Shown here in pieces: positions 1 through 9,047 of a stretch of 64,000 nt of DNA. Position 1 is the stretch's first letter. Each line of letters opens with the position of its first letter. The notes beneath the pieces are model-generated. The model searched no databases. It had not been told where the DNA came from and was given only the letters and a program-made list of their open reading frames with translations. Where the stretch lies: the NCBI GenBank assembly GCA_963775825.1, contig CAVZKY010000043.1:248001-312000 (forward strand). Direction: 5' to 3'. The stretch is from Bog-532 sp963775825 (GTDB lineage: Bacteria; Actinomycetota; Actinomycetes; Streptosporangiales; Streptosporangiaceae). A program made the translations under genes and the position numbers.

Positions 1-798
1 GGCTTCACCACCCGCGCCTGGCAGATCTTCTTCGGCCAGTCCTGGTCCCTGGGTAGCCAGTGGTACTGGGCCGATTTCCTGGCCGTCGGCCAGGTCGTGC
101 TGGCCGCCGCCGAGGCGGCGGGCGACCAGATCGCGCTGGGCTGGGCCCACGCGATCATCGGCAGGTACGGCACGTTCACCGGTGCTCACGACGAGGACCG
201 GGCCTACCTGGCCCTGGCCGTGGACCACTTCCGCCGGGCTGGTGACCTGGTCGGCCAGGCCTGGGCGCACCTGTTCGCCTGCGCGGCCTACACCATGAGG
301 GGCGAGTGGGCCGAGGGGGTCACCCAGTCCGAGCGGGCCCTGGCGCTGTTCCAGCAGACCGGGGACCAGGCCGGGCATGGATGGGCCCTGGCTACCCTCG
401 GGTTCTGCCACGCTCACCTGAGGAACGACGATCTGGCCCGCGGGTACGCCCGGCAGGCCTTGGAGGTGACCCCCGAGGCCGCGGACCCCACCACTTTGGC
501 CGTTGCGTGGGGGGCGCTGGGCTTCGTGGACTCCGGGCTCGGTGAGCCACGCCAGGCGATCGGCTGTTACCGGCAGGCCCTGGCCTTCGCGCGCGTGCGA
601 AAGTTCCCGCTGACCCGCGCGATCCTGGTCGGCCTCCTGGCCGAGTTCGGCGACGCCTGCGCGGCCGCCGGTGACCTGCCGGCCGCCGTCGAGGCCTGGC
701 AGCAGGCCCTGCAGATCCTCGGCGAACTGGGGTGGCCGGACATGCTAGGAGTCGGCGCCAGGCTCGAGCAGGCCGGGCTGCCCAGCCCGCCGGGCTGA
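1..798 (+). CDS. TPR-containing regulator, C-terminal part (5' end outside window)
   Basis: The frame is open from base 1 with no stop, so the gene starts upstream of the window; an internal ATG at 97 is not its true start. The visible 265 residues are alanine- and leucine-rich helices in TPR-like hairpins of about 40 residues (A..GW..A..G....G....A...). They end with a typical last repeat (GDLPAAVEAWQQALQIL) and a short tail. This matches the C-terminal TPR superhelix of actinobacterial SARP/AfsR- or LuxR-type ATPase regulators, but the DNA-binding and ATPase parts are not visible, so the exact class is unknown. A solo TPR protein is possible. Confidence 0.75.
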   Translation, partial: GFTTRAWQIFFGQSWSLGSQWYWADFLAVGQVVLAAAEAAGDQIALGWAHAIIGRYGTFTGAHDEDRAYLALAVDHFRRAGDLVGQAWAHLFACAAYTMRGEWAEGVTQSERALALFQQTGDQAGHGWALATLGFCHAHLRNDDLARGYARQALEVTPEAADPTTLAVAWGALGFVDSGLGEPRQAIGCYRQALAFARVRKFPLTRAILVGLLAEFGDACAAAGDLPAAVEAWQQALQILGELGWPDMLGVGARLEQAGLPSPPG

Positions 799-1107
799 TC
801 GTCCGGTTCCCGCCCCGGCGGTTCCCGGCTGGCGCCGCGGGCTGACGACCGCCACGCCGGTGCTACGCAGCCGGCCGCGTGGTGCGCGATCGCCGGCCTG
901 CCCGGCGGCTGCCGCGCCGGCCCTGCAGTGCGCGGTGGGTGCCCGCGACGTGCTCATCGCGGCCGGATTCAGCCGCCATGCGGGGCACGGCGAGCCCATG
1001 ACCTGCCGCGACATTGCCAGCACACCGTCAGCACATCGGGGGTTGCCATGGTGAGTCCGCCGGCCAGAGCCGAGATAGGCCCCGGCCCTAAGAGAAAGGA
1101 AACGACA
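799..1107. other. Intergenic, nothing recognised
   Basis: GC-rich spacer of about 310 bases between the TPR gene and the next gene. Open frames here are shadows. A ribosome site (GAAAGGA) lies at its right edge, just before the start at 1108. Confidence 0.5.
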
Positions 1108-1695
1108 ATGACCACCAAACAGCGGACCAGCAAGGCCGCGATGCTCCCGGCCGCCGCTACCGCCGCGGCAGGCACGCCCCGACGCAGGATTATTCTCCTC
1201 GCCAGCCTGGTGCTCGTTCTCCTCGCCGGCGTGGTGGTCGCGGTCACCGCCGCCCTGAGCCCGTCAGCGGCGCCGACGGCACACGGCACCAGCCGGCCGC
1301 TAACCGGCACGGGCACCGGCACCACCACGCTCAATCTCGGCACGGGGGCGGCGACCGCCGACTTTACCGGTCACCTCTCCCCCCTGGGAGCCGAAACCGG
1401 CCACGATGACCTGACGTTCACCCCCACGAGTGCCAGCACGTTCAGCTACACGGGCACCAGGACCTTCGTGGCGGCGAACGGTGGCAAGCTGTTCTCGGCC
1501 ATCACCGGGTCGGGCACGTTCACCCGCAGCACCGCCCACAGCACGGAAACTGACACGATCACCGGCGGCACGGGCCGCTTCGCCGGAGCCAGCGGAACGT
1601 ATAAGGACACGATCAGCTCCGTCGTCGTCTCGGCCACCGCGACCAGCCAGACAAGCCGCTTCACCGCTGTCGCCGAAGGAACGATCAGCCACTAG
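1108..1695 (+). CDS. Membrane-anchored secreted protein of unknown function
   Basis: A 195-residue protein. The frame is open further upstream, but the ATG at 1108 follows GAAAGGA by 7 bases and opens directly on a typical N-terminus: a short basic segment (RRR near residue 26), then one hydrophobic helix at about 28-50. The rest is a Thr/Ser/Gly-rich extracytoplasmic domain with the beta-rich pattern TFSYTGTRTF and GGTGRFAGASGTY. That last motif recalls small secreted actinobacterial beta-barrel proteins (allene-oxide-cyclase-barrel-like), but the assignment is weak. No catalytic residues can be named. It is probably a signal-anchor or exported protein and stands alone. Confidence 0.7.
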   Translation: MTTKQRTSKAAMLPAAATAAAGTPRRRIILLASLVLVLLAGVVVAVTAALSPSAAPTAHGTSRPLTGTGTGTTTLNLGTGAATADFTGHLSPLGAETGHDDLTFTPTSASTFSYTGTRTFVAANGGKLFSAITGSGTFTRSTAHSTETDTITGGTGRFAGASGTYKDTISSVVVSATATSQTSRFTAVAEGTISH

Positions 1696-1886
1696 GCCAG
1701 ATCGACCCGGGAGGGCCTTTCGCCAGCCATTGCTGACCGCAAAGCCGCTGCTGAAACTGAACCCGCCCCGTCACGCCCGGACCAGGTCGTTCACCTGCCG
1801 CCGCCGGTGAGGCGGCGGCGGGCAGGCGGCCCTATGTGGCTGCCGCGAGGCCCGCCCGGGCTGGCAGCGCAAGAATGAGATGGTGC

Positions 1887-1950
1887 CGTTGACGTGCTCC
1901 CCGCCGTGAACGGCGGGGGATTCCTTCAGCGCGGCTCACGCCGCGCTCCG
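1887..1950 (-). mobile_element. Relic of an IS200/IS605-type right end (TnpB guide-RNA 3' end-like)
   Basis: Read on the minus strand this holds two adjacent hairpins: AGCGCGGC-GTGA-GCCGCGCT (1928-1947), then CCCCGCCG with a 4-base loop (about 1899-1918). They are followed by the terminal string GAGCACGTCAA ending at 1889. Paired stem-loops ending in GTCAA are the usual 3' end of TnpB-associated guide RNAs and of IS605-type right ends in actinobacteria. No tnpB frame remains upstream (1950-2160 on this strand), so this is a remnant. The bases just beyond the GTCAA (below 1889) would be the guide. Confidence 0.5.
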
Positions 1951-2181
1951 GTGGGTCCAACCAGCAGCGGGCCCTTGAACGTCACCACGTCCTAGCCGTC
2001 TTTCTCGGGCATCCGCCGACCCCGCCCTCCCGACCGACTGGGCAACGGACGCACCCCTCACCCGCGGTCGCAGGCCGGGGGGCCTGCAGGTTCGATTCCG
2101 GCTGCAGGACTGGCCCAACGCTTTCTGGAACGGCCGGAGCTAAACTTACGGCGTCAGTGCGCGCGTCCCGGAGGTCCAGCC

Positions 2182-3699
2182 ATGACGACGACTGCACCCG
2201 CGACCGTTCCCGCCCACGGCGCCGAGGAGATCCGGGACGCCGGTCACGTCGATGTCCTCATCGTCGGCGCCGGGGTCTCCGGTATCGGCGCCGCGCACCA
2301 CCTGCGGGACCAGTTCCCCGGCCGGACCTTCGTCATCCTGGACGCCCAGGACAACCGCGGCGGAACCTGGTGGACCCACCGGTACCCGGGGGTGCGCTCC
2401 GACAGCGACCTGTTCACCTACGGCTACCGCTTCAAGCCGTGGCGCGGTGCGCCGATCGCGGCTGGCGAGGAGATCCTCGCCTACCTCGACGAGGTTATTG
2501 ACGAGGACGACCTCGGCCAGTACATCCGCTATCGGCACCGGGTCACCGCGGCCAACTGGTCCACCGAGGACCGCCGGTGGACCGTCGAGGTCACCCGGGA
2601 CGATACCGGGCAGCCGCTGCGGTTCACCACCGGCTTCTTGTGGATGTGCCAGGGCTACTACAACCACGCCGAGCCCTACCGGCCCCAGTGGGAAGGCCTG
2701 GACCGCTTCCAGGGCGTGGTCGTGCACCCCCAGCGGTGGCCCGAGGACCTCGACCTGGCGGGCAAGCGTGTCGTCGTGATCGGCTCCGGCGCCACGGCCG
2801 CGACACTGATCCCGGCGATAGCCGGGAAGGCGGAGCACGTGACGATGCTGCAGCGCTCTCCGTCTTATTACTTCGCTCCGCCCACGACCAGCGAGCTCGC
2901 CGTGACGCTGCGCGCCCTGGACATCCCCGCGGAGTGGACGCACGAGATCCTGCGCCGTCAGTACATCTCGCAATTCCACTGGCTGGCCCGGACGTCGTTC
3001 GAAGCGCCGCACGAGCTGCACACGTTCCTCATCGAGTCCATGCGCCCGCTGCTGCCGGAAGGCTTCGACGTCGAGAAGCACTTCACCCCCCGCTACCGCC
3101 CGTGGCAGCAGCGCATCGCCATGGTCCCGGACGGCGACCTGTTCGAGGCCCTGCGCGAGGGGAAGGCCTCGATCGTCACCGACACCATTGAGGCGTTCAC
3201 CGAGCATGGGATAAAGGTCAGCTCCGGTGCGGAGATCCCTGCCAACATCGTCGTCACCGCCACCGGCTTCAACCTGTCGGCCCTCGGTGACGTCGCGTTC
3301 ACCGTCGACGGCGAACCCGTCGACTTCACCGAACGCGTCACCTGGCGGGGCATCATGATCAGCGGCCTGCCGAACATGGCTTACACCTTCGGCTACTTCC
3401 GGCACAGCTGGACCCTGCGCGTGGACCTGGTCAGCGACCTCGTAGGCCGCCTGCTGGCCCACATGCAGGGCAAAGGCGCCACGATGGTGGTCCCCACCCT
3501 GCGGCCCCAGGACGCGGACATGCCGCTGCGGGCGTGGTCCGATCCGGAGAACTTCAACGCCGGCTACGTCATGCGCTCGCAGCACATCCTGTTCAAACAG
3601 GGCGACCGCGAGCCGTGGACCCACATGCTGGAGCACGAGCAGGAGCGCGACATCCTGCCCCAGGCCGACCTCGACGACGGGACGCTCGTCTACCGCTGA
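2182..3699 (+). CDS. FAD-dependent Baeyer-Villiger monooxygenase, EthA-like
   Basis: 505 residues, full length for the family. Near the N-terminus is a Rossmann FAD site (VGAGVSGIGAAHHL, residues 29-42), then GGTWWTHRYPGVRSDSD. The Baeyer-Villiger fingerprint FxGxxxHPxxWP appears as FQGVVVHPQRWP (about 183-194), followed by the NADPH Rossmann site VVIGSGATAATL. Overall layout closely follows mycobacterial EthA, including HVTMLQRSP and the late NMAYTFGY segment. It should insert oxygen into ketones using NADPH and O2; the physiological substrate is unknown. The ATG follows a GGAGG site. There is no EthR-like repressor next to it, unlike the mycobacterial ethA-ethR pair. It converges on the sigma-factor operon. 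Confidence 0.93.
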   Translation: MTTTAPATVPAHGAEEIRDAGHVDVLIVGAGVSGIGAAHHLRDQFPGRTFVILDAQDNRGGTWWTHRYPGVRSDSDLFTYGYRFKPWRGAPIAAGEEILAYLDEVIDEDDLGQYIRYRHRVTAANWSTEDRRWTVEVTRDDTGQPLRFTTGFLWMCQGYYNHAEPYRPQWEGLDRFQGVVVHPQRWPEDLDLAGKRVVVIGSGATAATLIPAIAGKAEHVTMLQRSPSYYFAPPTTSELAVTLRALDIPAEWTHEILRRQYISQFHWLARTSFEAPHELHTFLIESMRPLLPEGFDVEKHFTPRYRPWQQRIAMVPDGDLFEALREGKASIVTDTIEAFTEHGIKVSSGAEIPANIVVTATGFNLSALGDVAFTVDGEPVDFTERVTWRGIMISGLPNMAYTFGYFRHSWTLRVDLVSDLVGRLLAHMQGKGATMVVPTLRPQDADMPLRAWSDPENFNAGYVMRSQHILFKQGDREPWTHMLEHEQERDILPQADLDDGTLVYR

Positions 3700-3754
3700 G
3701 TCCAGCAGGGTTTCTCCGCTTCGGCGCCCGTTCGATCGGGATTCGCGGGCCGCG

Positions 3755-4981
3755 CTACCCCAGCTCGTCGCGGCGGCGGGTCAGGTAGGCGATCTCGGCG
3801 GCGTTGCCCGCCAGCTCGATGGCTTTGTCGTACGCCGCGCGCGACTGCTGGCTGCGGCCCAGCCGGCGCAGCAGGTCGGCGCGGGTCGCGTGATAGGCGT
3901 GATAGCCGGCCAGCTTGTGCTCGAGACGGTCGACGGCCGCCAGCGCCACCTCCGGGCCGTCAAGCTCGGCGACCGCGATGGCCCGGTTGAGGGCGATGAT
4001 CGGCGAGGGGTCGAGCTGGACGAGCTGGTCGTAGAGGGCGACGACCTGCGGCCAGTCGGTGGCGCGCAGGTCGCGGGCGGAGGTGTGCACGGCGTTGATC
4101 GCTGCGAGGATCTGGTAGCGACCCGGAGCCACCCGGGCGGCCAGGCGCTCGCGCACCAGCCGGTGACCCTCGGCGATCAGCGCCGCGTCCCAGGTCCCAC
4201 GGTCCTGCTCGGCGAGGGTGACCAGTTCGCCGCCCGCCGAAACCCGGGCGGTGCGGCGGGCCTCGGTGAGGAGCATCAGCGCCAGCAGCCCGGCCACCTC
4301 ACCGTCCTTCGGCATGAGGGCCCGGATCAGGCGAGTGAGCCGGATCGCCTCGGCGGTCAGGTCGTGACGTACGGGATCGGTGCCCGGGCCGGTCGCCAGG
4401 TAGCCCTCGTTGAAGACGAGAAAGAGGACGGCGAGTACGCCGGAGACGCGTGCCGGGAGATCCTCCGCGGACGGCACCCGGTAAGGGATGCGAGCCGCCT
4501 TGATCTTGGCCTTCGCGCGGGTGATCCGCTGCCCGATGGTGGTCTCGGGCACCAGGAAGGCGCGGGCGATCTCGGGCACGGTCAGGCCGGCGACCATGCG
4601 CAGCGTCAGCGCCACGCGGGTCTCCATCGCCAGCGCCGGGTGAGAGCAGGTGAAGATCAGCCGGAGCCGCTCGTCGTCGATGGCGCCGGCAGGCCCGGGC
4701 GGGTCGTTGCCGTACACCAGCTGAGCGTCCTTCTGCTTGTCGCCGCGCCTGGTCTCGCGCCGGATCCGGTCGATGGCCTTGCGGTTGGCGGTGGTGGTCA
4801 GCCAGGCGCCGGGGCTGGGGGGTACGCCGTCGGCCGGCCACCGCTGGACGGCGGTCGCGAACGCCTCGCCCGCCGCCTCCTCGGCGATGTCGAGGTCACC
4901 GAAACGCCTGGTCAGGGACGCGACCACCCGGGCCCACTCCTCGTGGTGAGCCCGGGTGACCGCCTCCCGGGCGCCGGCCAT
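3755..4981 (-). CDS. ECF sigma factor with C-terminal TPR-like domain (ECF42-like)
   Basis: 408 residues. The ATG at 4981 lies 2 bases after the stop of the upstream DGPF gene; the frame runs further upstream only as a shadow. Sigma-70 region 2 is at about 10-75 (FGDLDIAEEAAGEAF...WLTTTANRKAIDRIRRE). Region 4 is at about 120-165 (VALTLRMVAGLTVPEIARAFLVPETTIGQRI). A long C-terminal extension of roughly 240 residues ends in TPR-like helices (ALNRAIAVAELDGPEVALAAVDRL). This layout plus a DGPF partner defines the ECF42 group. No anti-sigma gene is visible; in that family the extension replaces it in controlling activity. Confidence 0.92.
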   Translation of the reverse strand: MAGAREAVTRAHHEEWARVVASLTRRFGDLDIAEEAAGEAFATAVQRWPADGVPPSPGAWLTTTANRKAIDRIRRETRRGDKQKDAQLVYGNDPPGPAGAIDDERLRLIFTCSHPALAMETRVALTLRMVAGLTVPEIARAFLVPETTIGQRITRAKAKIKAARIPYRVPSAEDLPARVSGVLAVLFLVFNEGYLATGPGTDPVRHDLTAEAIRLTRLIRALMPKDGEVAGLLALMLLTEARRTARVSAGGELVTLAEQDRGTWDAALIAEGHRLVRERLAARVAPGRYQILAAINAVHTSARDLRATDWPQVVALYDQLVQLDPSPIIALNRAIAVAELDGPEVALAAVDRLEHKLAGYHAYHATRADLLRRLGRSQQSRAAYDKAIELAGNAAEIAYLTRRRDELG

Positions 4982-4983
4982 GC

Positions 4984-5307
4984 TCACAGGAACGGCCGCA
5001 CCTCGATCTTCCGGTTGCAGGCCTTCGACCCCTCGGCGGCGAGCTTGAGCGCTACGTCGAGGTCGGACGCCTCCATGATCCAGAAGCCGGCGAGATACTC
5101 CTTCGACTCCACGAAGGGCCCGTCGGTGAACATCGCCTCCTCGCCTCGGTTGTCGATGACGGTGGCCGAGCTGGGCGCCGCGAGGCCACCGGCGAAGACC
5201 CAGTGGCCCTCCGCCTGGAGCCGGTCGTTGAACTCGTCGATGGCCGCATCCTCGTCCGGGGTGGCGAGGCCGGCCGTGTCGTCGATCACGGAAACCAGGT
5301 ACTGCAT
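4984..5307 (-). CDS. DGPF/YCII-domain protein, partner of the ECF sigma factor
   Basis: 107 residues with the signature TDGPFVESKEYLAGFW (about 61-76) and a dimeric ferredoxin-like alpha-beta pattern. YCII-related DGPF proteins are genetically tied to ECF42 sigma factors, and here the gene immediately precedes the sigma gene (TGA-GC-ATG junction), so translation is probably coupled. The biochemical role of DGPF proteins is not established; they are probable targets or co-factors of the sigma factor. The start at 5307 (MQYLVSV) is the usual family N-terminus. Confidence 0.92.
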   Translation of the reverse strand: MQYLVSVIDDTAGLATPDEDAAIDEFNDRLQAEGHWVFAGGLAAPSSATVIDNRGEEAMFTDGPFVESKEYLAGFWIMEASDLDVALKLAAEGSKACNRKIEVRPFL

Positions 5308-5317
5308 CTCGGATCAT

Positions 5318-5640
5318 CTCCTGTGGTTCGGGCCGCCCCTCGCGGGCGGCCGCTCACCCTTGCTACGAACACCTCTGCCCCGATCCGACACCGCCCTGGA
5401 TTTCTTTCGAGGACTTTCTGGTACGCCAGTTACAAGCGATCGCCGCCGGGCTCCGGAACAACGCGGTTGTCATGGTGCCGTTCGACCCGGATGAGGCGTG
5501 GGCGCGAAGGCGGGTCATCCCGTCAGTTCCGCCGGAACCTGCGCCGCGGCTAGGTGGACCCCGCCAGCCAGGTCGGCCACGGGCTTTCCCTATTACGCCG
5601 CCTGGCTGCCGGTGATGAGGACGACCTGGCCGGGCCGGGG
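5318..5640. other. Intergenic with a short protein-like remnant
   Basis: About 320 bases between the DGPF gene and the transposase relic. On the plus strand, about 5352-5550 encodes a protein-like run (FEDFLVRQLQAIAAGLRNNA then VVMVPFDPDEAW) with no start or end. It looks like a scrap of a gene truncated by the insertion sequence. I cannot name the family. Confidence 0.3.
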
Positions 5641-6689
5641 CTGCGATCGACGAGACCGCGCACCTGAAGGCCGGTGACTTCACGGCGTGCGTCGCGCCGC
5701 AGCACGCAGGCTGCACCGGGAAGGTGGAGAACTGCGTGACCTGGGTGTTCTCCGCGTACGTCACCAGCGCGGGCAGGCGTGGGCGGACTTCGACGTGTAC
5801 ATGCCGGAACGCTGGGCGCAGGACACGGCCCGGCGGCAGCAGGCCGGGATCCCGGAGGACCTGGAGTTCGCGACGAAACCGGACCTGGCGATCGCGCAGG
5901 TCACACGCCTGACCAAGGCAGGGCTGCCGGTGAGGTGGGCGGCGTTGAACGAGGTCTACGGGCGCAGCGGCAAGCTGCGGCGGGCCTGCCGGGACGCCGG
6001 CCTGGCCTATGTGGCGATCATTCCCTGCACCTGGAAGATCACAACCGGTGCCGGGACGATCATCGAAGCACAGGACGCCACACGGGATGCGGTCTTCGAA
6101 CGGCGTTCCTGCGGGAACGGATCAAAGGCCCCCGCTACAGCGACTGGGCGCTGACCGCCACCGCGGACCCGCAGGAGTTCCTGCTGATCAGGAGGCTGAT
6201 CTCCCGCCCGGGCCAGTACACCTTCTACCTGTGCCACGCCCCTGAAGGCCGGCGACGCTGACCTATTTCGTGACGATCGCCGGGCGCCGCTGGCCAGTGG
6301 AGGAAACGTTCAAAACGGGCAAGGACGTGCTCGGCTGGGACCAGTCGCAGACCCGGAGCTTCGACGGGATCTGCCGGCACACCGCCCTGGCCGCCCTCGC
6401 CCAGCTCCGGAACATCGCCATCCGCAACGCCCTGACCAGCGCCATCACCTTCCCGCCCGTCCCCTGCGAGAACAACACTGCAACCGCACCCGGCACCCGC
6501 GGCGACACGGCCGCGAGCGACGCTGACCTGGTAATCCCCCTCGGCGACGCGCCCGTCCCCGTCCGCGGCGGGCAGCCCTGCCCCCGCCAGATCAGGACCT
6601 GGGGACCACGACCCGGCCGGCGCCCGGTCTGTAGGGCCGCCGCACCTTGCCCAACGTATGGCCAGCATTCGCTTCTGGCCGATGCGTGA
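5641..6689 (+). pseudogene. IS701-family transposase, multiply frameshifted
   Basis: Pieces of one transposase occur in order in three frames. AIDETAHLKAGDFTACVAPQ (from 5642) carries the first catalytic Asp. Then come QAWADFDVYMPERWAQDTAR (frame change near 5775), FATKPDLAIAQVTRL, and AALNEVYGRSGKLRR with the second acidic position (about 5943). After a shift near 6100 come RIKGPRYSDWALTATA and SRPGQYTFYLCHAPEGR, and after another shift near 6245 the segment GRRWPVEETFKTGKDVLGWD with the catalytic Glu. The C-terminus (DLVIPLGDAPVPVRGGQPCP) is cut short by a further frame change. At least three indels make it non-functional. No terminal inverted repeats were seen by eye. Confidence 0.88.
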
Positions 6690-6741
6690 GCGTACGTCAC
6701 CGGCTGGGGCGGAACTCGCTCATTTCGTATGACTTCGTAGA

Positions 6742-7572
6742 TCAGTATGGAACCCAATTTAGCACTGAAGGACTATAGTAGAACCGTATCTCGGATATGC
6801 CGGTCAATGTTCGGCAGGAGATTCCCTCGCTGCCCTGCGGTACCGGTGCGCACGTGAGCTGGCTATCAGTCTTACGAGTCTCATGGTACGGTGCCGTGAT
6901 TTGCAGGCAGAGGAGGCTTGTTGGGTGACTGTGCGAAAGCTTTACTTCATTCCAGGCGTATGTATATGAGTGAGTTGTAAGCTTTGTTTGAGTCCCGCTG
7001 CACCCGGGGGCTTTGTTGCCAATGGTCGCGGATTTAACCGGTTCCGCGCTGTCGAAAGTGTGGCTGTCCTCGTCCCAGCCATTCAATATGCAGACAAGGC
7101 GTATATCGTAGGATTGTGCGAACGACCAGGTAATGTAATTACCATTGCCGGGGCTATCGTCGATTCCGCCGCTTGGCCACCACTGCAGCCATGCGCTTCG
7201 CGGGTTACCGTCAACTGTCAGGTCCGGCGTGTGCAGAGTCTTGTAATCTGGGACGTCATCCATCGATTGGTACCAGGAATTTGCCAGAATCTGGTCGTCC
7301 GGTACTTGCAGTAGCCACCCAGGGGCAGTACAGCTCGGCGACTTTGCTGAATGCGCCATCTGCAAAACGCGGACCTCGGCAGAACGGCCCGTGGGTGTGA
7401 TGGCGATTGTCACCGCCGCACCCGTAATTAAACCAGTAAGGATCCCGGAAATCCACGGTGATGATAGCCACTTCCTAAACCCGCTTTGGTGGCCCTCCGG
7501 CGGTGTGCAGCGCTCGTTTCCAGGTTCGGGTGCAGTCGGCTCGGGGCCATCGCCAGAAGACTGTGCCGCCAT
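6742..7572 (-). CDS. Membrane-anchored protein with a discoidin-like glycan-binding domain
   Basis: 276 residues. The frame opens at 7614, but the ATG at 7572 (MAAQSSGDG) follows AGGGGGG by 8 bases and is preferred. A Pro/Glu-rich cytoplasmic segment (1-40) leads to one transmembrane helix (ISGILTGLITGAAVTIAI, about 40-58). The extracytoplasmic domain has the pattern of the NADase-type glycan-binding/discoidin-like fold: LTVDGNPRSAWLQWWPSGG, then ITWSFAQSYDIRLVCILNGW. At least six cysteines suggest disulfides. It probably binds cell-surface glycan rather than catalysing a reaction. Base composition is visibly less GC-rich than its neighbours, as is the divergent amidase gene, suggesting a shared foreign origin. 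Confidence 0.7.
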   Translation of the reverse strand: MAAQSSGDGPEPTAPEPGNERCTPPEGHQSGFRKWLSSPWISGILTGLITGAAVTIAITPTGRSAEVRVLQMAHSAKSPSCTAPGWLLQVPDDQILANSWYQSMDDVPDYKTLHTPDLTVDGNPRSAWLQWWPSGGIDDSPGNGNYITWSFAQSYDIRLVCILNGWDEDSHTFDSAEPVKSATIGNKAPGCSGTQTKLTTHSYTYAWNEVKLSHSHPTSLLCLQITAPYHETRKTDSQLTCAPVPQGSEGISCRTLTGISEIRFYYSPSVLNWVPY

Positions 7573-8010
7573 GAAAACCCCCCTCAACCGTGAACCCATG
7601 GCTGAACGAGCCAATCATCGCCGTTTGCGGTTGGCATGGCAAGATCCAGATGCCCGGCATACGGCTGGCGTTGGTGCTCGCTAATGTATGTGGCAGGCCT
7701 GAACGGTGATGTGAGCGGCCTTGCGTCGATCGAACATGTGTTCTACACTACTCGCATGGCTAGCCCCGGATGTCCCGCGCCATGCAGGTCATGAGAGTCC
7801 CGGACGCTCCGCGCGCATGCGCGAATAGCCTGCCGCCGCGGTAAGGCTATAGCCGGTTTGGGCGGGCCGCCGAACGCGCGGTCCGACTGTCGACCGCACG
7901 AAGGGACGTTCGGCGTTACCGGCGCTGGCCCGGCGCCGGCAGTCTCAAGTGACAAGCTGGCACGCAATAGCTAGATCCGGCGGCAACGATGCACGGAAAG
8001 AGCTAGGGCC
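7573..8010. other. Divergent intergenic region
   Basis: About 440 bases between two divergent genes for cell-surface proteins. It must hold both promoters, but I saw no clear palindrome or terminator and no small gene I could support. Confidence 0.4.
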
Positions 8011-8820
8011 ATGATAGATGGCAAGAGAACTATAATAGGCACAGTGGCGGCTATCATTACCAGTCTGGTTATGGTGGCATGCAGTAGCATCCACTACGAC
8101 GCGGCTGGCTCAGGATCCATGCAACGGACGACGGGCATTTCGCCGGATAGGCCGGCCGGGCGACTGGCAGGAATGATCGTCGGCATCGATCCAGGTCATA
8201 ATGGCGCGAACGGTAGCCATTCTTCTTACATCGATAAGCTGATATGGAACGGCCGGGAGCGTGAAACCTGCGATACCACAGGCACGCAGACCGATGCAGG
8301 CTATACCGAGGCTCAGTTCAACTTCCAGGTCGCCATGTTCCTCCGCGCTGACCTGCTTCGTGATGGCGCGCAAGTGGCGATGACGAGAACCAGCAACAAC
8401 GGCTTCGGGCCCTGCGTTACTCGCCGAGCACAAATTCTCAACGGCAGCCACGCCAATGTGGCCATTGATATCCATGCCGACGGCGGCCCGCCGTCAGGCC
8501 GGGGCTTCGCGGTCCTCGAGCCCGTCTCTGATGGGCCGAACAACGAGGTGATTGCCGCGTCGCAGGGTTTCGGCCGCGACGTACGATGGGCGTTCCTGCG
8601 TTACACCACGATACCGCCTAGCACCTACTACGGGGTCGACGGCATCATTGCTCGTAATGATCTCGCAGGCCTCAACCTCACAACTGTTCCAAAGGTCCTG
8701 ATCGAGTGTGGCAATATGCGCAATGCCACCGATGCGGCCTCGTTGGTCTCCACCGCCTTCCAGCAGCGTATAGCGCATGCGCTTGAAGCAGCCATAATCC
8801 GATACCTGGGCAAGGGCTAG
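8011..8820 (+). CDS. N-acetylmuramoyl-L-alanine amidase (Amidase_3), probable lipoprotein
   Basis: 269 residues. A hydrophobic signal (about 7-23) ends in VMVAC, a plausible lipobox with Cys24. The amidase_3 domain starts at about 54 with GIDPGHNG (first zinc His), continues with TEAQFNFQVAMFLRADL (zinc Glu), and has the second zinc His in DIHAD near residue 154. The catalytic Glu sits in KVLIECGNMRN near 233. The enzyme cleaves the amide bond between MurNAc and L-Ala in peptidoglycan outside the membrane. The layout is like the secreted mycobacterial Ami1 enzyme. It is divergent from the glycan-binding-like gene, and both are lower in GC, so they may act together at the wall. Confidence 0.9.
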   Translation: MIDGKRTIIGTVAAIITSLVMVACSSIHYDAAGSGSMQRTTGISPDRPAGRLAGMIVGIDPGHNGANGSHSSYIDKLIWNGRERETCDTTGTQTDAGYTEAQFNFQVAMFLRADLLRDGAQVAMTRTSNNGFGPCVTRRAQILNGSHANVAIDIHADGGPPSGRGFAVLEPVSDGPNNEVIAASQGFGRDVRWAFLRYTTIPPSTYYGVDGIIARNDLAGLNLTTVPKVLIECGNMRNATDAASLVSTAFQQRIAHALEAAIIRYLGKG

Positions 8821-9047
8821 CCGAACTGGCAGGCTAGCGGCGGCTGCGCGGCCCGGACCACGCAGCGCTCCAGCGGTTTCCGCCAGTAGGCTGGACTGGA
8901 ACTTCACCGGCCAGGTGACCCGCACAGTTGTACGGGAGCACGACCGGATTTATCAGCCGGATTTGTGCGCAGCGAGCTCAATTGGAGGCAATGACGGCCG
9001 CATAGCCGTCGCGTACGGCCTAGCCTCCGCGCAAGCGACTTCACAAC

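Noticed and set aside
2086..2110. tRNA-like T-arm (GGTTCGATTCC) near the EthA-like gene
   Set aside because: No matching anticodon or D arm, a mismatch in the T stem, and no acceptor pairing; at best a chance match or a scrap.
2146..3636. 496-codon minus-strand frame opposite the EthA-like gene
   Set aside because: Mirror frame of GC-rich coding DNA; no domain pattern, and the plus strand is a clear enzyme.
3890..5494. 534-codon plus-strand frame opposite the sigma/DGPF genes
   Set aside because: Same mirror effect; composition is Arg/Gly/Asp-rich without motifs.
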